A DNA stretch of 64,000 bases from Streptomyces sp. NBC_00878 (lineage in GTDB: Bacteria; Actinomycetota; Actinomycetes; Streptomycetales; Streptomycetaceae), in contig NZ_JAPEOK010000001.1 of NCBI RefSeq assembly GCF_026341515.1, positions 7,130,001 through 7,194,000 of the forward strand. Reading direction: 5' to 3'. The notes beneath the pieces are model-generated. The model did no database searches. It saw only the letters and a program-made list of their open reading frames with translations, and was not told the origin of the DNA. The number at the start of each line of letters is the position of its first letter. Positions within the stretch are counted from its first letter, which is position 1. The position numbers were made by a program, and so were the translations under genes. Positions 1 through 9,550 of the stretch are shown here, piece by piece.

Positions 1-1173
1 ACCGTGGCCGGCGCCCACGCCAACGAGCCGGTCGGCGGCGCCTCCACCCTCACCCTCGCCGAGGACTTCGTACGCGACCCGCGCGTCCTGGACGAACTCG
101 GCTGCACCTGGCACTTCCTGCTCTGTCTCGACCCGGACGGCGCCACCCTCGGCGAGCGCCGCTTCGCCGAACACCAGGCCTCCGTGCCGACCCTCGACGG
201 CTACTACCGCGGCTTCTACCGGCCCGCCTTCATCAGCCAGCCCGAGTTCCCGCCCGTGGCGGCGGACCCGCACACGGCGATGCCCGAGTCCCGCGCGCTG
301 ACCCGGCTCATCGACGAACTGCGGCCCGTGGTCCAGTTCTCCCTGCACGGCGTCGAAGTAGGCGGATCGTTCCTGCAGTTGACCCGGCCCGTGCCGGGCG
401 CGCCGCGCGCCTTCCGTTCCGTGGCGGCCGAGCTCGGCATCCCGCTGGAGTACCGGCCGTTCGACGGCATGGGCTGGTTCGTCGACAGCCCGGGCGTGCT
501 GGTCCTGCCCGACGGCAGCCCCGCCGACGAACGCGACCCCTCCGGCTACACCTCCCAGGCGACCTGGATGTACGCGATGCGGCACGGGACGGTGTCCGCC
601 GTCGTCGAGGCGCCGCTCTGGAGCGTCGCCGCCGTGAGCGACCCCAGCCCCGTCGCACGGCCGGAGCGCGAGATCTCCCGCGCCGCCGAGATCCTCCTCA
701 GCCGCACCAAGCAACTGGAGGAGGTGCTCGGCGCGCTCGCCGACCGGCCGCCCGCCGACGAGGCCCGGCTGCCGTTCCACACCGCCGCGCGTGAACTCAT
801 GGACATCGGCCCCGGCGTGGTGGACACCTGGAACACCCACGACGCCCACGGGCTCGGCGACGCCGAACTCGCCACCACCGTCGGCAACTCCGTCTCCCTC
901 GGCATCGCCGCCCGCCGCATCCCCCTGCGCGCGGCCGCGATGATGCGCAGCGCCCTCGACGAACCGCCCGAGGCCCTCGACACCCTCGTACGCGACTGGA
1001 GTCGGGAACTGGAGACCACCTTCGCCGCGCGCTGGGTGCCGGTGCACCGGCAGACCGCGCTGCACATCCGCACGATGCTGCATCTGGTCCGGCAACTGCT
1101 CGACCGCCCGGACGGGCCGGGCGGTCGAGGCGGTCCAGGCGGGCCGGGCGATCGGCCGCGGTACCAGCACTGA
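1..1173 (+). CDS. M14-type zinc carboxypeptidase, 5' end missing
   Basis: The frame is open from the first base of the window, so the start lies upstream. The visible 390 residues begin almost at an HANE sequence, which fits the HxxE zinc-binding motif of M14 carboxypeptidases. A later SLHG supplies a candidate third zinc-ligand His, and VVEAPLW near residue 200 resembles the stretch carrying the catalytic Glu in this family. HxxE normally sits some 50-70 residues into the domain, so roughly that much is probably cut off. The C-terminal third is Arg/Leu-rich and helical and ends in a Gly/Pro-rich tail. Expected role: metal-dependent removal of C-terminal residues from peptides or related amides. 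Substrate and cellular location cannot be told without the N-terminus. The next gene is convergent, with a 40-bp gap. Confidence 0.6.
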   Translation, partial: TVAGAHANEPVGGASTLTLAEDFVRDPRVLDELGCTWHFLLCLDPDGATLGERRFAEHQASVPTLDGYYRGFYRPAFISQPEFPPVAADPHTAMPESRALTRLIDELRPVVQFSLHGVEVGGSFLQLTRPVPGAPRAFRSVAAELGIPLEYRPFDGMGWFVDSPGVLVLPDGSPADERDPSGYTSQATWMYAMRHGTVSAVVEAPLWSVAAVSDPSPVARPEREISRAAEILLSRTKQLEEVLGALADRPPADEARLPFHTAARELMDIGPGVVDTWNTHDAHGLGDAELATTVGNSVSLGIAARRIPLRAAAMMRSALDEPPEALDTLVRDWSRELETTFAARWVPVHRQTALHIRTMLHLVRQLLDRPDGPGGRGGPGGPGDRPRYQH

Positions 1174-1213
1174 CGGTACTGACGGTGGCGCACTGGCTGA
1201 GGGCCTGGTGTGG

Positions 1214-2431
1214 TCAGGTGCCGTGGGGTGCGCTCCGCGGGGCGTCCCTGACGAACACGATCCCGTCGATGTCGGCCAGGTGGGCCGGGTCGAGGGAGGC
1301 GTAACCGAACCACGGGGACACGCGGGGCGCGGGCCGCCGGTCGCCGAGGGCGGTGGCCAGTTGGGCGGCGTCGACGACGTAGCGGTCCTCCGGGAGCGCG
1401 TACAGGAGTCCTTCGACGGTGTCCGGGGGCGGGGCGTCCACCCCCTGGTGCCGCATCGTGCCGAGAGCCATGGCCAGGAACGCGTACTCCTCGCCCAGCC
1501 GGGCGCTCACCAGCGCGCCGGCGCTCCACCACTCCACCGGCAGGCCGCCCATCCGCATCGAGCTCTTCGGCCGCTGGAGATGGCCGTTGTGGGCGTGGAC
1601 CAGGGCCGGGCCCCGTTCGATGACGGCGAGGAGGTTGTCGGCCATCATCTGGTCCCGCAGGCCCACCAGCCGCGTCATGCGGCCCGGCGAGGTGTCGGCC
1701 ATCCAGTAGTGGTAGCGCAGCAGGCCGACCGCGGTACGCCCGTACAGACGCGCCCGGTCCCAGGCCTCCCGCGAGGTCGCCTTGATCAGGTGCGGCGTCT
1801 GCGTGTCGAGCAGTGCCACCAGATCGTCGGCGTGCAGCCGCAGTTCCCCGGCCTCGGCCGACCGCCCCACGGAACGGGCCGGGTCCATCATCGCGTCGGG
1901 ATGGGTCCACCGGTCGTCAGGGCCGAGCAGGCGGTCGAGCGTCTCCCCGGTGCAGGGGAACAGGCCGGCGTCCACGTGGGCCGCGAGATAGCCGTGGAGT
2001 GAGGTGAGGGCCTGCCGGGGGCTCGCCGGGCCGGTGATCTCCAGCGGGCCGTCCGCACCGGCGAACCGGATCCGCTCGGAGGCGGGTCGGCCCTCGTTGA
2101 AGTCCCGCATCCAGCGTACGAGTTCACGGTTGGCCGCGGATGCGCCGAACCCGTGGCTGAATCCGCGCTCCATGACCTCGTCGAGGGTGCCCGTGCCCGA
2201 GGTGACGTAGTCGTCCACGACCAGGCCCATCAGGCAGTCGCTCTCGATCGCGATCGTCCGGTGGCCCTCCTGCTCGACGAGTTGCCGGAAGAGCTCGTTG
2301 CGCAGGAGGAGCGGAGCGTCCACTCCGTGGGTCGGCTCGCCCAGGGCGAGCAGCCGCGGCGGGGCCGGGAGCGGCTTCAGGACGGCGGCGGCTTCGACGG
2401 CATGGGCGATGTCCTTGATGTCAGTAGCCAT
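1214..2431 (-). CDS. Erythromycin esterase family protein
   Basis: The 405-residue protein carries the family signature LGEPTHG near residue 30 followed by IAIESDC about 30 residues on. These match the GE-x-THG and ES elements that hold the catalytic His and Glu of Ere-type esterases. Length suits the family (about 400-450). Characterised Ere enzymes open the lactone of 14-membered macrolides, but chromosomal homologues in Streptomyces mostly have unknown substrates, so macrolide resistance is only a possibility. There is no signal peptide, so it is probably cytoplasmic. The gene is divergent from a MerR-type regulator with 58 bp between the chosen starts, which suggests shared control. Only a poor Shine-Dalgarno precedes the ATG. 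Confidence 0.8.
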   Translation of the reverse strand: MATDIKDIAHAVEAAAVLKPLPAPPRLLALGEPTHGVDAPLLLRNELFRQLVEQEGHRTIAIESDCLMGLVVDDYVTSGTGTLDEVMERGFSHGFGASAANRELVRWMRDFNEGRPASERIRFAGADGPLEITGPASPRQALTSLHGYLAAHVDAGLFPCTGETLDRLLGPDDRWTHPDAMMDPARSVGRSAEAGELRLHADDLVALLDTQTPHLIKATSREAWDRARLYGRTAVGLLRYHYWMADTSPGRMTRLVGLRDQMMADNLLAVIERGPALVHAHNGHLQRPKSSMRMGGLPVEWWSAGALVSARLGEEYAFLAMALGTMRHQGVDAPPPDTVEGLLYALPEDRYVVDAAQLATALGDRRPAPRVSPWFGYASLDPAHLADIDGIVFVRDAPRSAPHGT

Positions 2432-2489
2432 GCCTTAAACGGTATCGTTGAACCTTCGGTTGAAACTTGGCGGCGATATCGGCAGGCTC
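2432..2489. promoter_or_regulatory. Divergent promoter region, esterase gene / MerR-type regulator
   Basis: This 58-bp gap separates two divergent genes. It holds an AACC-TTC-GGTT inverted repeat at about 2451-2461, overlapping two GTTGAA copies 12 bp apart. MerR-family regulators usually bind dyads inside a promoter with an over-long spacer, so this is a reasonable operator candidate. I cannot assign -35 and -10 boxes with confidence. Confidence 0.4.
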
Positions 2490-3308
2490 ATGGGACGAAA
2501 CCTTCAAAACGGGGAGCGGCTCAGGCCGGTCGACCTGGCGCGCGGGCACGGTCTGTCCACGCAGGCCGTCAGGAACTACGAGGACGCCGGCATCCTTCCG
2601 GCCGCCGGTCGTACGGACCACGGTTACCGCACCTACACCCCGCTGCACGCGCGGGCCCTGCGCGCCTTCCTCGCCCTGGTGCCCGGCCACGGCCATCCGA
2701 CGGCGACGTCGATCATGCGGGCCGTGAACGAGGGCGCGGTCGACGAGGCGTTCCGCCTCATCGACGAGAGCCACGCCCAACTCCTCGACGACCGCCGGAC
2801 CTTGACGGCGGTGGAGAGCGCCCTCGGCGCCCTGGAGCCGACCACGGTGTCCGCACCCGTGGTGTCCGCGCGCGCAGTGCCAGGCTCCGTGGTGCCAGCA
2901 CCCGTGAGGCCAGGACCTGCGATGTCAGGACCTGCGATGTCAGGGCCAGGCGGCTCAGGACCCGGCGGCACGTTCATCGGGCCACTGGCCGAGGAGCTCG
3001 GGATCCGGCCCGCGACGCTGCGCAAATGGGAGCGCGCCGGGCTGGTGCGCCCGCGCCGCGACCCGCTGACCGGGTACCGCGTCTACGACGAGGCCGACGT
3101 ACGGGACGCCCGGCTGGCCCACCAGCTCAGGAGGGGCGGCTACCCGCTGGAGCGGATCGCGCCGCTGATCGAGCAGGTGCGGGCGGCCGGCGGACTGGAG
3201 CCGCTGGAAGCCACCCTGCGCGACTGGCGGGACCGGCTGTCCGCCCGCGGGCGGGCGATGCTGACCGGGGCCGCCGAGCTGGAGGCGTACCTCCGCGAAC
3301 GCGAATGA
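2490..3308 (+). CDS. MerR-type regulator with two helix-turn-helix domains (TioE-like)
   Basis: The 272-residue protein has two winged-HTH units. The first is at about residues 10-55 (DLARGHGLSTQAVRNYEDAG) and the second at about 162-215 (ATLRKWERAGLVRPRRDPLT). They are joined by a Pro/Ser/Ala-rich linker containing short AMSGP repeats. This two-domain layout matches the TioE-type regulators of actinomycetes. There is no obvious C-terminal ligand pocket like that of drug-sensing MerR proteins. I start at ATG 2490 because MGRNLQNGERLRP is the usual N-terminus of this group as I recall it; an in-frame TTG at 2448 would extend into the promoter. It probably controls itself and the divergent esterase gene. 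A strong terminator follows. Confidence 0.75.
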   Translation: MGRNLQNGERLRPVDLARGHGLSTQAVRNYEDAGILPAAGRTDHGYRTYTPLHARALRAFLALVPGHGHPTATSIMRAVNEGAVDEAFRLIDESHAQLLDDRRTLTAVESALGALEPTTVSAPVVSARAVPGSVVPAPVRPGPAMSGPAMSGPGGSGPGGTFIGPLAEELGIRPATLRKWERAGLVRPRRDPLTGYRVYDEADVRDARLAHQLRRGGYPLERIAPLIEQVRAAGGLEPLEATLRDWRDRLSARGRAMLTGAAELEAYLRERE

Positions 3309-3349
3309 GAGGCCGCGCAGGCGTGGGGGCAGCAGGCCCGTACAGCCGT

Positions 3350-3384
3350 ATGGGGGCGCCCGGTACGACACCGGGCGCCCCCAT
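3350..3384. terminator. Bidirectional terminator between the MerR-type gene and pepN
   Basis: A perfect 15-bp inverted repeat (ATGGGGGCGCCCGGT and its complement) with a 5-nt loop sits in the gap between two converging genes. There is no clear U-tract, as is common for Streptomyces terminators. Confidence 0.85.
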
Positions 3385-3413
3385 TCACGTACGACCCACT
3401 GGGCCTGTCAGGT

Positions 3414-6011
3414 CTACGAGGTGGTTGCCGCCGCGTCCGCCGCCTGGGCCCTGAGCGCGCGCTCGATGCCCGCGCGGGACTCCGAGATCAGGCGGCGCAG
3501 GGCCGGGGTGGGCTCGGCGGAGGTCAGCCACTCGTCCGTCTTGCGGAGGGTCTCCTCGGAGACCTGGACCGACGGGTAGAGGCCGACCACGATCTGCTGG
3601 GCCATCTCGTGCGAGCGTGAGTCCCAGACGTCCTTGACCGCCGCGAAGTACTTGTCCGTGTACGGGGCGAGCAGCTCGCGCTGGCCGGTCTGGACGAAGC
3701 CGCCGATCACGGCCTCCTGCAGGGAGTTCGGCAGCTTGTCGGACTCGACGACCGACTCCCAGGCCTCCGCCTTCGCCTCCTCGGTCGGGCGGGCGGAACG
3801 GGCGGTCGCCGCGTGGCGCTCACCGGCGGCCGTCTTGTCGCGCTCGTACTCGCCCGCGATCTCCGCCTCGTCGAAGCGCCCCACCGCCGCGAGCCGTTGT
3901 ACGAACGCCCAGCGCAGCTCGGTGTCGACGGCCAGGCCCTCGATGGTCTCGTGGCCGTCGAGCAGGCCCTCCAGGAGGTCCAGCTGCTCCGGCGTACGGG
4001 CCGTCGCCGCGAACGCGCGCGCCCAGGCCAGCTGGTGGTCGCCACCGGCCGTGGCGGACTTCAGGTGGGCCAGCGTGGCGTCCGTCCAGCGGGTCAGCAG
4101 CGCCTCGCGCGCGGTCGGGTCGGCGTACAGCTCGATCGCCAGCTTCACCTGTCGGTGCAGCGACTGCACGACGCCGATGTCCGACTCCTTGCCGATGCCG
4201 GACAGGACGAGGGACAGGTAGTCACGGGTGGCCAGCTCGGCGTCGCGGGTCATGTCCCAGGCCGAGGCCCAGCACAGGGCGCGCGGCAGGGAGGACTCGA
4301 AGTCGCCGAGGTGCTCGGTGACGAAGGCCAGCGACTGCTCGTCGAGACGGACCTTCGCGTACGAGAGGTCGTCGTCGTTGAGGAGGATCACGGCCGGGCG
4401 GCGCCTGCCCACCAGCTGGGGCACGGCGGTCAGTTCGCCGTCGACGTCCAGCTCGATACGGCCGGAGCCGTCGGCGCTGTCGTCCCGCAGCAGCTTGCCG
4501 CTGTCGTCGTCGAGATCGTAGAGGCCGATCGCGATGCGGTGCGGTCGCAGGGTCGGCTCGCCCTTGGCACCCGCGGGCAGGGCGGGAGCCTCCTGGCGGA
4601 TGGCGAAGGCGGTGATGACACCGTCCGCGTCCGTCTCGATCTCGGGACGCAGGACGTTGATACCGGCCGTCTCCAGCCACGCCTTCGACCAGGTCTTCAG
4701 GTCCCGTCCCGAGGTCTCCTCCAGGGCGCCCAGCAGGTCGGACAGGCGCGTGTTGCCGAACGCGTGCCGCTTGAAGTAGGCCTGCACGCCCTGGAAGAAC
4801 TCGTCCTCACCGACATAGGCGACGAGCTGCTTGAGGACGCTGGCGCCCTTGGCGTACGTGATGCCGTCGAAGTTGACCAGCACGTCGTCGAGGTCGTTGA
4901 TCTCGGCCATGATCGGGTGCGTCGACGGCAGCTGGTCCTGCCGGTACGCCCACGTCTTCATGGAGTTGGCGAAGGTGGTCCAGGAGTGCGGCCAGCGCGA
5001 CTGGGGGGCGTACGCCTGGCACGCGGCCTCGGCGTAGGTGGCGAACGACTCGTTCAGCCACAGGTCGTTCCACCACTCCATGGTGACCAGGTCGCCGAAC
5101 CACATGTGCGCCAGCTCGTGCAGGATCGTGGCGGCCCGCACCTCGTACGCGGCGTCCGTGACCTTCGAGCGGAACACGTACTGGTCGCGGATGGTGACCG
5201 CGCCCGCGTTCTCCATCGCGCCCGCGTTGAACTCCGGCACGAACAGCTGGTCGTACTTCTTGAACGGGTACGCGTAGTCGAACTTCTCCTGGAACCACTC
5301 GAAGCCCTGCCGCGTCACCTCGAAGATCGCGTCCGAGTCGAGGAACTCGGCGAGCGAGGGCCGGCAGTAGATCCCGAGCGGGACCGACTGCCCGTCCTTC
5401 TCGTACACGCTGTGCACCGAGTGGTACGGGCCCACGACGAGCGCGGTGATGTACGTGGAGATGCGGGGCGTCGGCTCGAAGACCCAGGTGTCGTCCTTGG
5501 GCTCCGGCGTCGGCGAGTTGGAGATGACGGTCCAGCCGGTCGGCGCCTTCACCGTGAACTGGAAGGTGGCCTTCAGGTCCGGCTGCTCGAAGCTCGCGAA
5601 GACGCGGCGGGCGTCCGGGACCTCGAACTGCGTGTAGAGGTAGGCCTGTTGGTCGACCGGGTCGACGAACCGGTGCAGTCCCTCACCGGTGTTGGTGTAC
5701 GCGCAGTCGGCGACGACCCGCAGGATGTTGCGGCCCTCCAGGATCCCGGGCAGCGCGATCCGTGAGTCCTTGAAGACCTCGGCCGGGTCGAGCGGGTCGC
5801 CGTTGAGGGTGACTTCGTGGACGGCCGGGGCCACCAGGTCGATGAACGACTCGGCGGCGGTCTCGGCCGAGTCGAACCGCACCGTGGTCACGGACCGGTA
5901 GGTACCGCCCTCCTGCGCGCCGGAGAGGTCGAGATCGATCTCGTACGAGTCAACGGTGAGCAGCTTCGCCCGCTGCTGTGCCTCTTCGCGGGTCAGGTTT
6001 GTGCCAGGCAC
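3414..6011 (-). CDS. pepN: Aminopeptidase N, M1 family (first of two)
   Basis: An 865-residue M1 zinc aminopeptidase. It removes N-terminal residues from peptides in the cytoplasm as a late step of protein turnover. Visible motifs are the substrate-binding GAMEN at residues 264-268, the zinc site HELAH at 298-302, the third ligand Glu at about 321 (NESFATY), and a long helical C-terminal domain (ERAP1_C-like). The size is normal for bacterial PepN. The start is GTG 6011, with GAGGAG 8 nt upstream and an N-terminus (PGTNLTREEAQ) alignable with the second copy at 22795-25398. The two copies share clear homology throughout the catalytic core but differ at many positions, so they are old paralogues rather than a recent duplication. 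The neighbours here are not peptidase-related. Confidence 0.95.
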   Translation of the reverse strand: MPGTNLTREEAQQRAKLLTVDSYEIDLDLSGAQEGGTYRSVTTVRFDSAETAAESFIDLVAPAVHEVTLNGDPLDPAEVFKDSRIALPGILEGRNILRVVADCAYTNTGEGLHRFVDPVDQQAYLYTQFEVPDARRVFASFEQPDLKATFQFTVKAPTGWTVISNSPTPEPKDDTWVFEPTPRISTYITALVVGPYHSVHSVYEKDGQSVPLGIYCRPSLAEFLDSDAIFEVTRQGFEWFQEKFDYAYPFKKYDQLFVPEFNAGAMENAGAVTIRDQYVFRSKVTDAAYEVRAATILHELAHMWFGDLVTMEWWNDLWLNESFATYAEAACQAYAPQSRWPHSWTTFANSMKTWAYRQDQLPSTHPIMAEINDLDDVLVNFDGITYAKGASVLKQLVAYVGEDEFFQGVQAYFKRHAFGNTRLSDLLGALEETSGRDLKTWSKAWLETAGINVLRPEIETDADGVITAFAIRQEAPALPAGAKGEPTLRPHRIAIGLYDLDDDSGKLLRDDSADGSGRIELDVDGELTAVPQLVGRRRPAVILLNDDDLSYAKVRLDEQSLAFVTEHLGDFESSLPRALCWASAWDMTRDAELATRDYLSLVLSGIGKESDIGVVQSLHRQVKLAIELYADPTAREALLTRWTDATLAHLKSATAGGDHQLAWARAFAATARTPEQLDLLEGLLDGHETIEGLAVDTELRWAFVQRLAAVGRFDEAEIAGEYERDKTAAGERHAATARSARPTEEAKAEAWESVVESDKLPNSLQEAVIGGFVQTGQRELLAPYTDKYFAAVKDVWDSRSHEMAQQIVVGLYPSVQVSEETLRKTDEWLTSAEPTPALRRLISESRAGIERALRAQAADAAATTS

Positions 6012-6124
6012 GCGGTCATCTCCTCGTTATGTGTGGGTTGCGTCATCCTTCCACGGCTGATGCGGGGAATGCGATGTCCGTTTCCCGCCGGTGGGAGGCG
6101 TGTGGCGGCGGGAGTCTGGATGGC

Positions 6125-6622
6125 ATGACGACATATACCGCGCGGCCGATCACACCGGGTGTGCTGAAGGAACTCCGTCACGTCGATGACGCGGGGCGGG
6201 CCTGTGTTCCGTTCGTGAAGGAGGAGGGCAGGAGTCCGCTGCGGTGCTGTCTGCGGTGGAGTGAGAGTGGTGAGCGGATCGCTCTTGTCTCGTACGCGCC
6301 GTTGCGGCGGTGGGCCGCGGGGGTGGGGGTCGAGCCGGGAGCGTACGACGAGCAGGGGCCCGTCTTCGTTCACGCCGGGGAGTGTGCGGGGCCGGCGGGG
6401 GATGGGCGGTATCCGTTTGCTCGGCCCGGGGTGCTGTGCACCGTGCGGCGGTACTCCACCGAGGGGCGCATCCTCGGTGGGCGTCTCCTCGACCTCCCGT
6501 CGACCCCCGACGAATCGCTGGACGCGGCCTTCTCCGAGGCGTTCACCGATCCCGAGGTGGCTCTGGTGCACGTCCGTGCCGTGGAGTACGGCTGCTTCCT
6601 GTATGAGGTGCGGCGGCCGTAG
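6125..6622 (+). CDS. DUF1203 domain protein
   Basis: A 165-residue protein matching the DUF1203 pattern: an N-terminal MTTYTARPITPGVLKELR, then CCLRWSESGERIALVSYAPL, and a central EQGPVFVHAGECAGP stretch. The family is common in actinobacteria and has no known biochemical role; its Cys and His residues are concentrated in these blocks. No signal peptide or membrane segment is seen. I choose ATG 6125, where the conserved N-terminus begins, although the frame is open further upstream; a GGGAG lies about 10 nt before it. It is divergent from pepN and followed by a dispersed repeat. Confidence 0.8.
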   Translation: MTTYTARPITPGVLKELRHVDDAGRACVPFVKEEGRSPLRCCLRWSESGERIALVSYAPLRRWAAGVGVEPGAYDEQGPVFVHAGECAGPAGDGRYPFARPGVLCTVRRYSTEGRILGGRLLDLPSTPDESLDAAFSEAFTDPEVALVHVRAVEYGCFLYEVRRP

Positions 6623-6649
6623 GGCTTTTCTCGCCCCCGCCGCCCCTAC

Positions 6650-6745
6650 CCTCCCCCACTCTCGGCTTCGCTCAAGCGGGGCGGACCCCCATCGTCACTA
6701 CTCAGGGGCTCCGCCCCCAGGTTCGGGAAGGGGTGGGGCTGGGGA
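6650..6745. repeat. Dispersed intergenic repeats (copy 1 of the 44-bp element plus a GGGAAGGGGTGGGG block)
   Basis: Bases 6650-6694 match the CTCCCCCACTCTCGGCTTCG ... GACCCCCAT element also found at 39212, 40592 and 45753. Bases 6700-6745 contain the TTCGGGAAGGGGTGGGGCTG block also present near 34185 and 38160. Both are strongly self-complementary and fill the whole gap between the converging DUF1203 and asd genes. They may double as a terminator. Confidence 0.7.
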
Positions 6746-6750
6746 AAGAA

Positions 6751-8013
<1,263 letters not shown>

Positions 8014-8041
8014 TCATAGAGGAAACGCGGCGAGGGGAGGG

Positions 8042-8602
8042 GTGGCTGTGCTGCGCAGAAAAGCCCGCCGCGTCCAGGGGGGCGAGGAGAGTGCCGGGGG
8101 GACTCTCGATGATCCCCTGGACGCGGCCCAGGAGCGTCGGGTACGGGCTGTGCTCGCGCTCGGCGGGGTGCCGCAGGCGGACCTGCCGGACGGGGTACAG
8201 CAGGTCCGCCTGCGGCTCCTGGAACGGGCGGCGAGCGGGACGGAGGCACCGCGTGACGTGTCGGCGTGGGCGGCGGTCGTCGCCTCGAACCTGGCGATGG
8301 ACTGGCATCGGGCCAGGCGCCGCCAGGAGCGGATCGGCGAGCGGCTGGCCTCGCTGAGGCCGTCGGCGCAGAGCGCGGGCGACTCGGGCGACGACACCAA
8401 GGTGCTGTCGCTCGCCGTCGCCCAGGGCCTGGACGAGCTGCCGGACGCCCAGCGGCAGATCCTCGTGCTGCGCTTCTACGCCGACCTGCCCGTCCGTGGC
8501 ATCGCCGAGGAACTCGGCATCCCGGAGGGCACGGTCAAGAGCAGGCTGCACACGGCGGTCCGCGCGCTGCGCGCCCGCCTGCACGAGGACGAGGTGGTGT
8601 GA
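8042..8602 (+). CDS. ECF-type RNA polymerase sigma factor
   Basis: A 186-residue sigma-70-like protein with region 2 at about residues 25-100 (AWAAVVASNLAMDWHRARRR at its end) and region 4 at about 125-180 (LPDAQRQILVLRFYADLPVR, then EELGIPEGTVKSRLHTAVRA as the -35-binding HTH). A variable Ser/Gly/Asp linker joins them. It lacks the other sigma-70 regions, as expected for the extracytoplasmic-function class. The start is GTG 8042 with GAGGGGAGG just upstream; GTG 8048 is an alternative. The next gene begins 1 nt after its stop and encodes a single-pass membrane protein, so the pair is probably a sigma/regulator operon answering an envelope signal. Confidence 0.85.
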   Translation: MAVLRRKARRVQGGEESAGGTLDDPLDAAQERRVRAVLALGGVPQADLPDGVQQVRLRLLERAASGTEAPRDVSAWAAVVASNLAMDWHRARRRQERIGERLASLRPSAQSAGDSGDDTKVLSLAVAQGLDELPDAQRQILVLRFYADLPVRGIAEELGIPEGTVKSRLHTAVRALRARLHEDEVV

Positions 8603-8603
8603 C

Positions 8604-9461
8604 GTGGCCGAGTACGAAGGAATGGACGCGCTGCTGGCCGCGCTCACGGACGAACCTCTCCCCGAGGGCGCCCGGGACGACGCGGAGTTCCTGGCGGAGC
8701 ACAGGTCGGCGGCCGCGGACATCGCCCTGCTCAGAGAACAGCTCCGGATCATGGGCGACACGCTGGCCACGCAGACACCGGCCGAGGAAGGCGGGAGGCC
8801 AGAACCCGAGCCATCCCCCTCTCCATCCCCGTCCGTGTCCCCATCTCCGGCGCCGTCCCCCGCACCACGCAGGACACCGAAGCCGCCGCGGAAGCCGAAA
8901 TCGCTCAGGGCGCCGAAACCGGTCAGGCCCGCGCAGCCGCCCTGGTTCCGGCGGTACGCGGGTGTGGCCCTCGGCACCCTCGTGGTGGCCGCGGGCACGG
9001 CGATGCTCGGCGGGATGGTGTGGCTCGGTGTGCAGGGCGGCGCCGGAGACGGCGGCTCGACCGACTCGTCCGCTTCGAGCGGGAAGCAGGAGGACAGCGG
9101 GGGCGACTCGTCGCTGCACTCGCCCGGGATGCACATCGCGTGCTCCAAGGTCCTCGTCGAGGGGACCGTACAGAGCATCACGCCCACGGGCGACGGGAAC
9201 GTACGCGTCGTCCTGAAGGTGAAGCGCTACTACCGGCCCGAGCAGTCCGTGGCGGACCGTCCGACGATCACCGTCACGCTGCTCGACAGCGCCAGGGAGG
9301 ACCTGAAGGTCGGTACGTACACCCTGGTCAGGGTGCCGGTGTACCCGCAGGACCGGCAGGACTGGGAGACCGGTGCGGGCGTCGCCGACGCCCGCGAGGG
9401 CATCCTTGAGGCGCTGCCGGGATCGCGGGGGATGGAGTGCGCGGGCCCTGCCGGGGGGTAG
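8604..9461 (+). CDS. Single-pass membrane protein, probable regulator of the upstream sigma factor
   Basis: A 285-residue protein with an acidic N-terminal cytoplasmic segment of about 50 residues (EGMDALLAALTDEPLPEG), then a long low-complexity Pro/Ser/Lys stretch at about residues 68-105. One membrane helix follows near 115-137 (VALGTLVVAAGTAMLGG). The remaining 145 residues are outside and contain two Cys that could form a disulfide. No zinc anti-sigma HxxxCxxC motif is present, so calling it an anti-sigma factor rests on the 1-nt spacing after the sigma gene and the topology, not on a recognised domain. The start is GTG 8604; earlier in-frame codons would overlap the sigma gene. A strong terminator ends the operon. 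Confidence 0.7.
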   Translation: MAEYEGMDALLAALTDEPLPEGARDDAEFLAEHRSAAADIALLREQLRIMGDTLATQTPAEEGGRPEPEPSPSPSPSVSPSPAPSPAPRRTPKPPRKPKSLRAPKPVRPAQPPWFRRYAGVALGTLVVAAGTAMLGGMVWLGVQGGAGDGGSTDSSASSGKQEDSGGDSSLHSPGMHIACSKVLVEGTVQSITPTGDGNVRVVLKVKRYYRPEQSVADRPTITVTLLDSAREDLKVGTYTLVRVPVYPQDRQDWETGAGVADAREGILEALPGSRGMECAGPAGG

Positions 9462-9472
9462 GGCCGGCGCGC

Positions 9473-9521
9473 AACGAGAAGGGCGGGCGCCCGGTGGAAC
9501 CGGACGCCCGCCCTTCTCGTT
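9473..9521. terminator. Strong bidirectional terminator
   Basis: Inverted repeat with 17-bp perfect outer arms (AACGAGAAGGGCGGGCG and its complement) continuing into a partly paired inner stem. It lies 11 bp after the sigma-operon membrane gene and 30 bp before the end of the converging protease gene. Confidence 0.9.
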
Positions 9522-9550
9522 CAGCAAGGCCGTTCAGAGCGTGACGGGTG

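Noticed and set aside
3813..5765. A 650-codon plus-strand frame opposite pepN, and a similar 594-codon frame opposite the second pepN
   Set aside because: Same shadow effect; composition is Arg/Val/Leu/Gly-biased with no motifs, while the opposite strand encodes complete M1 aminopeptidases.
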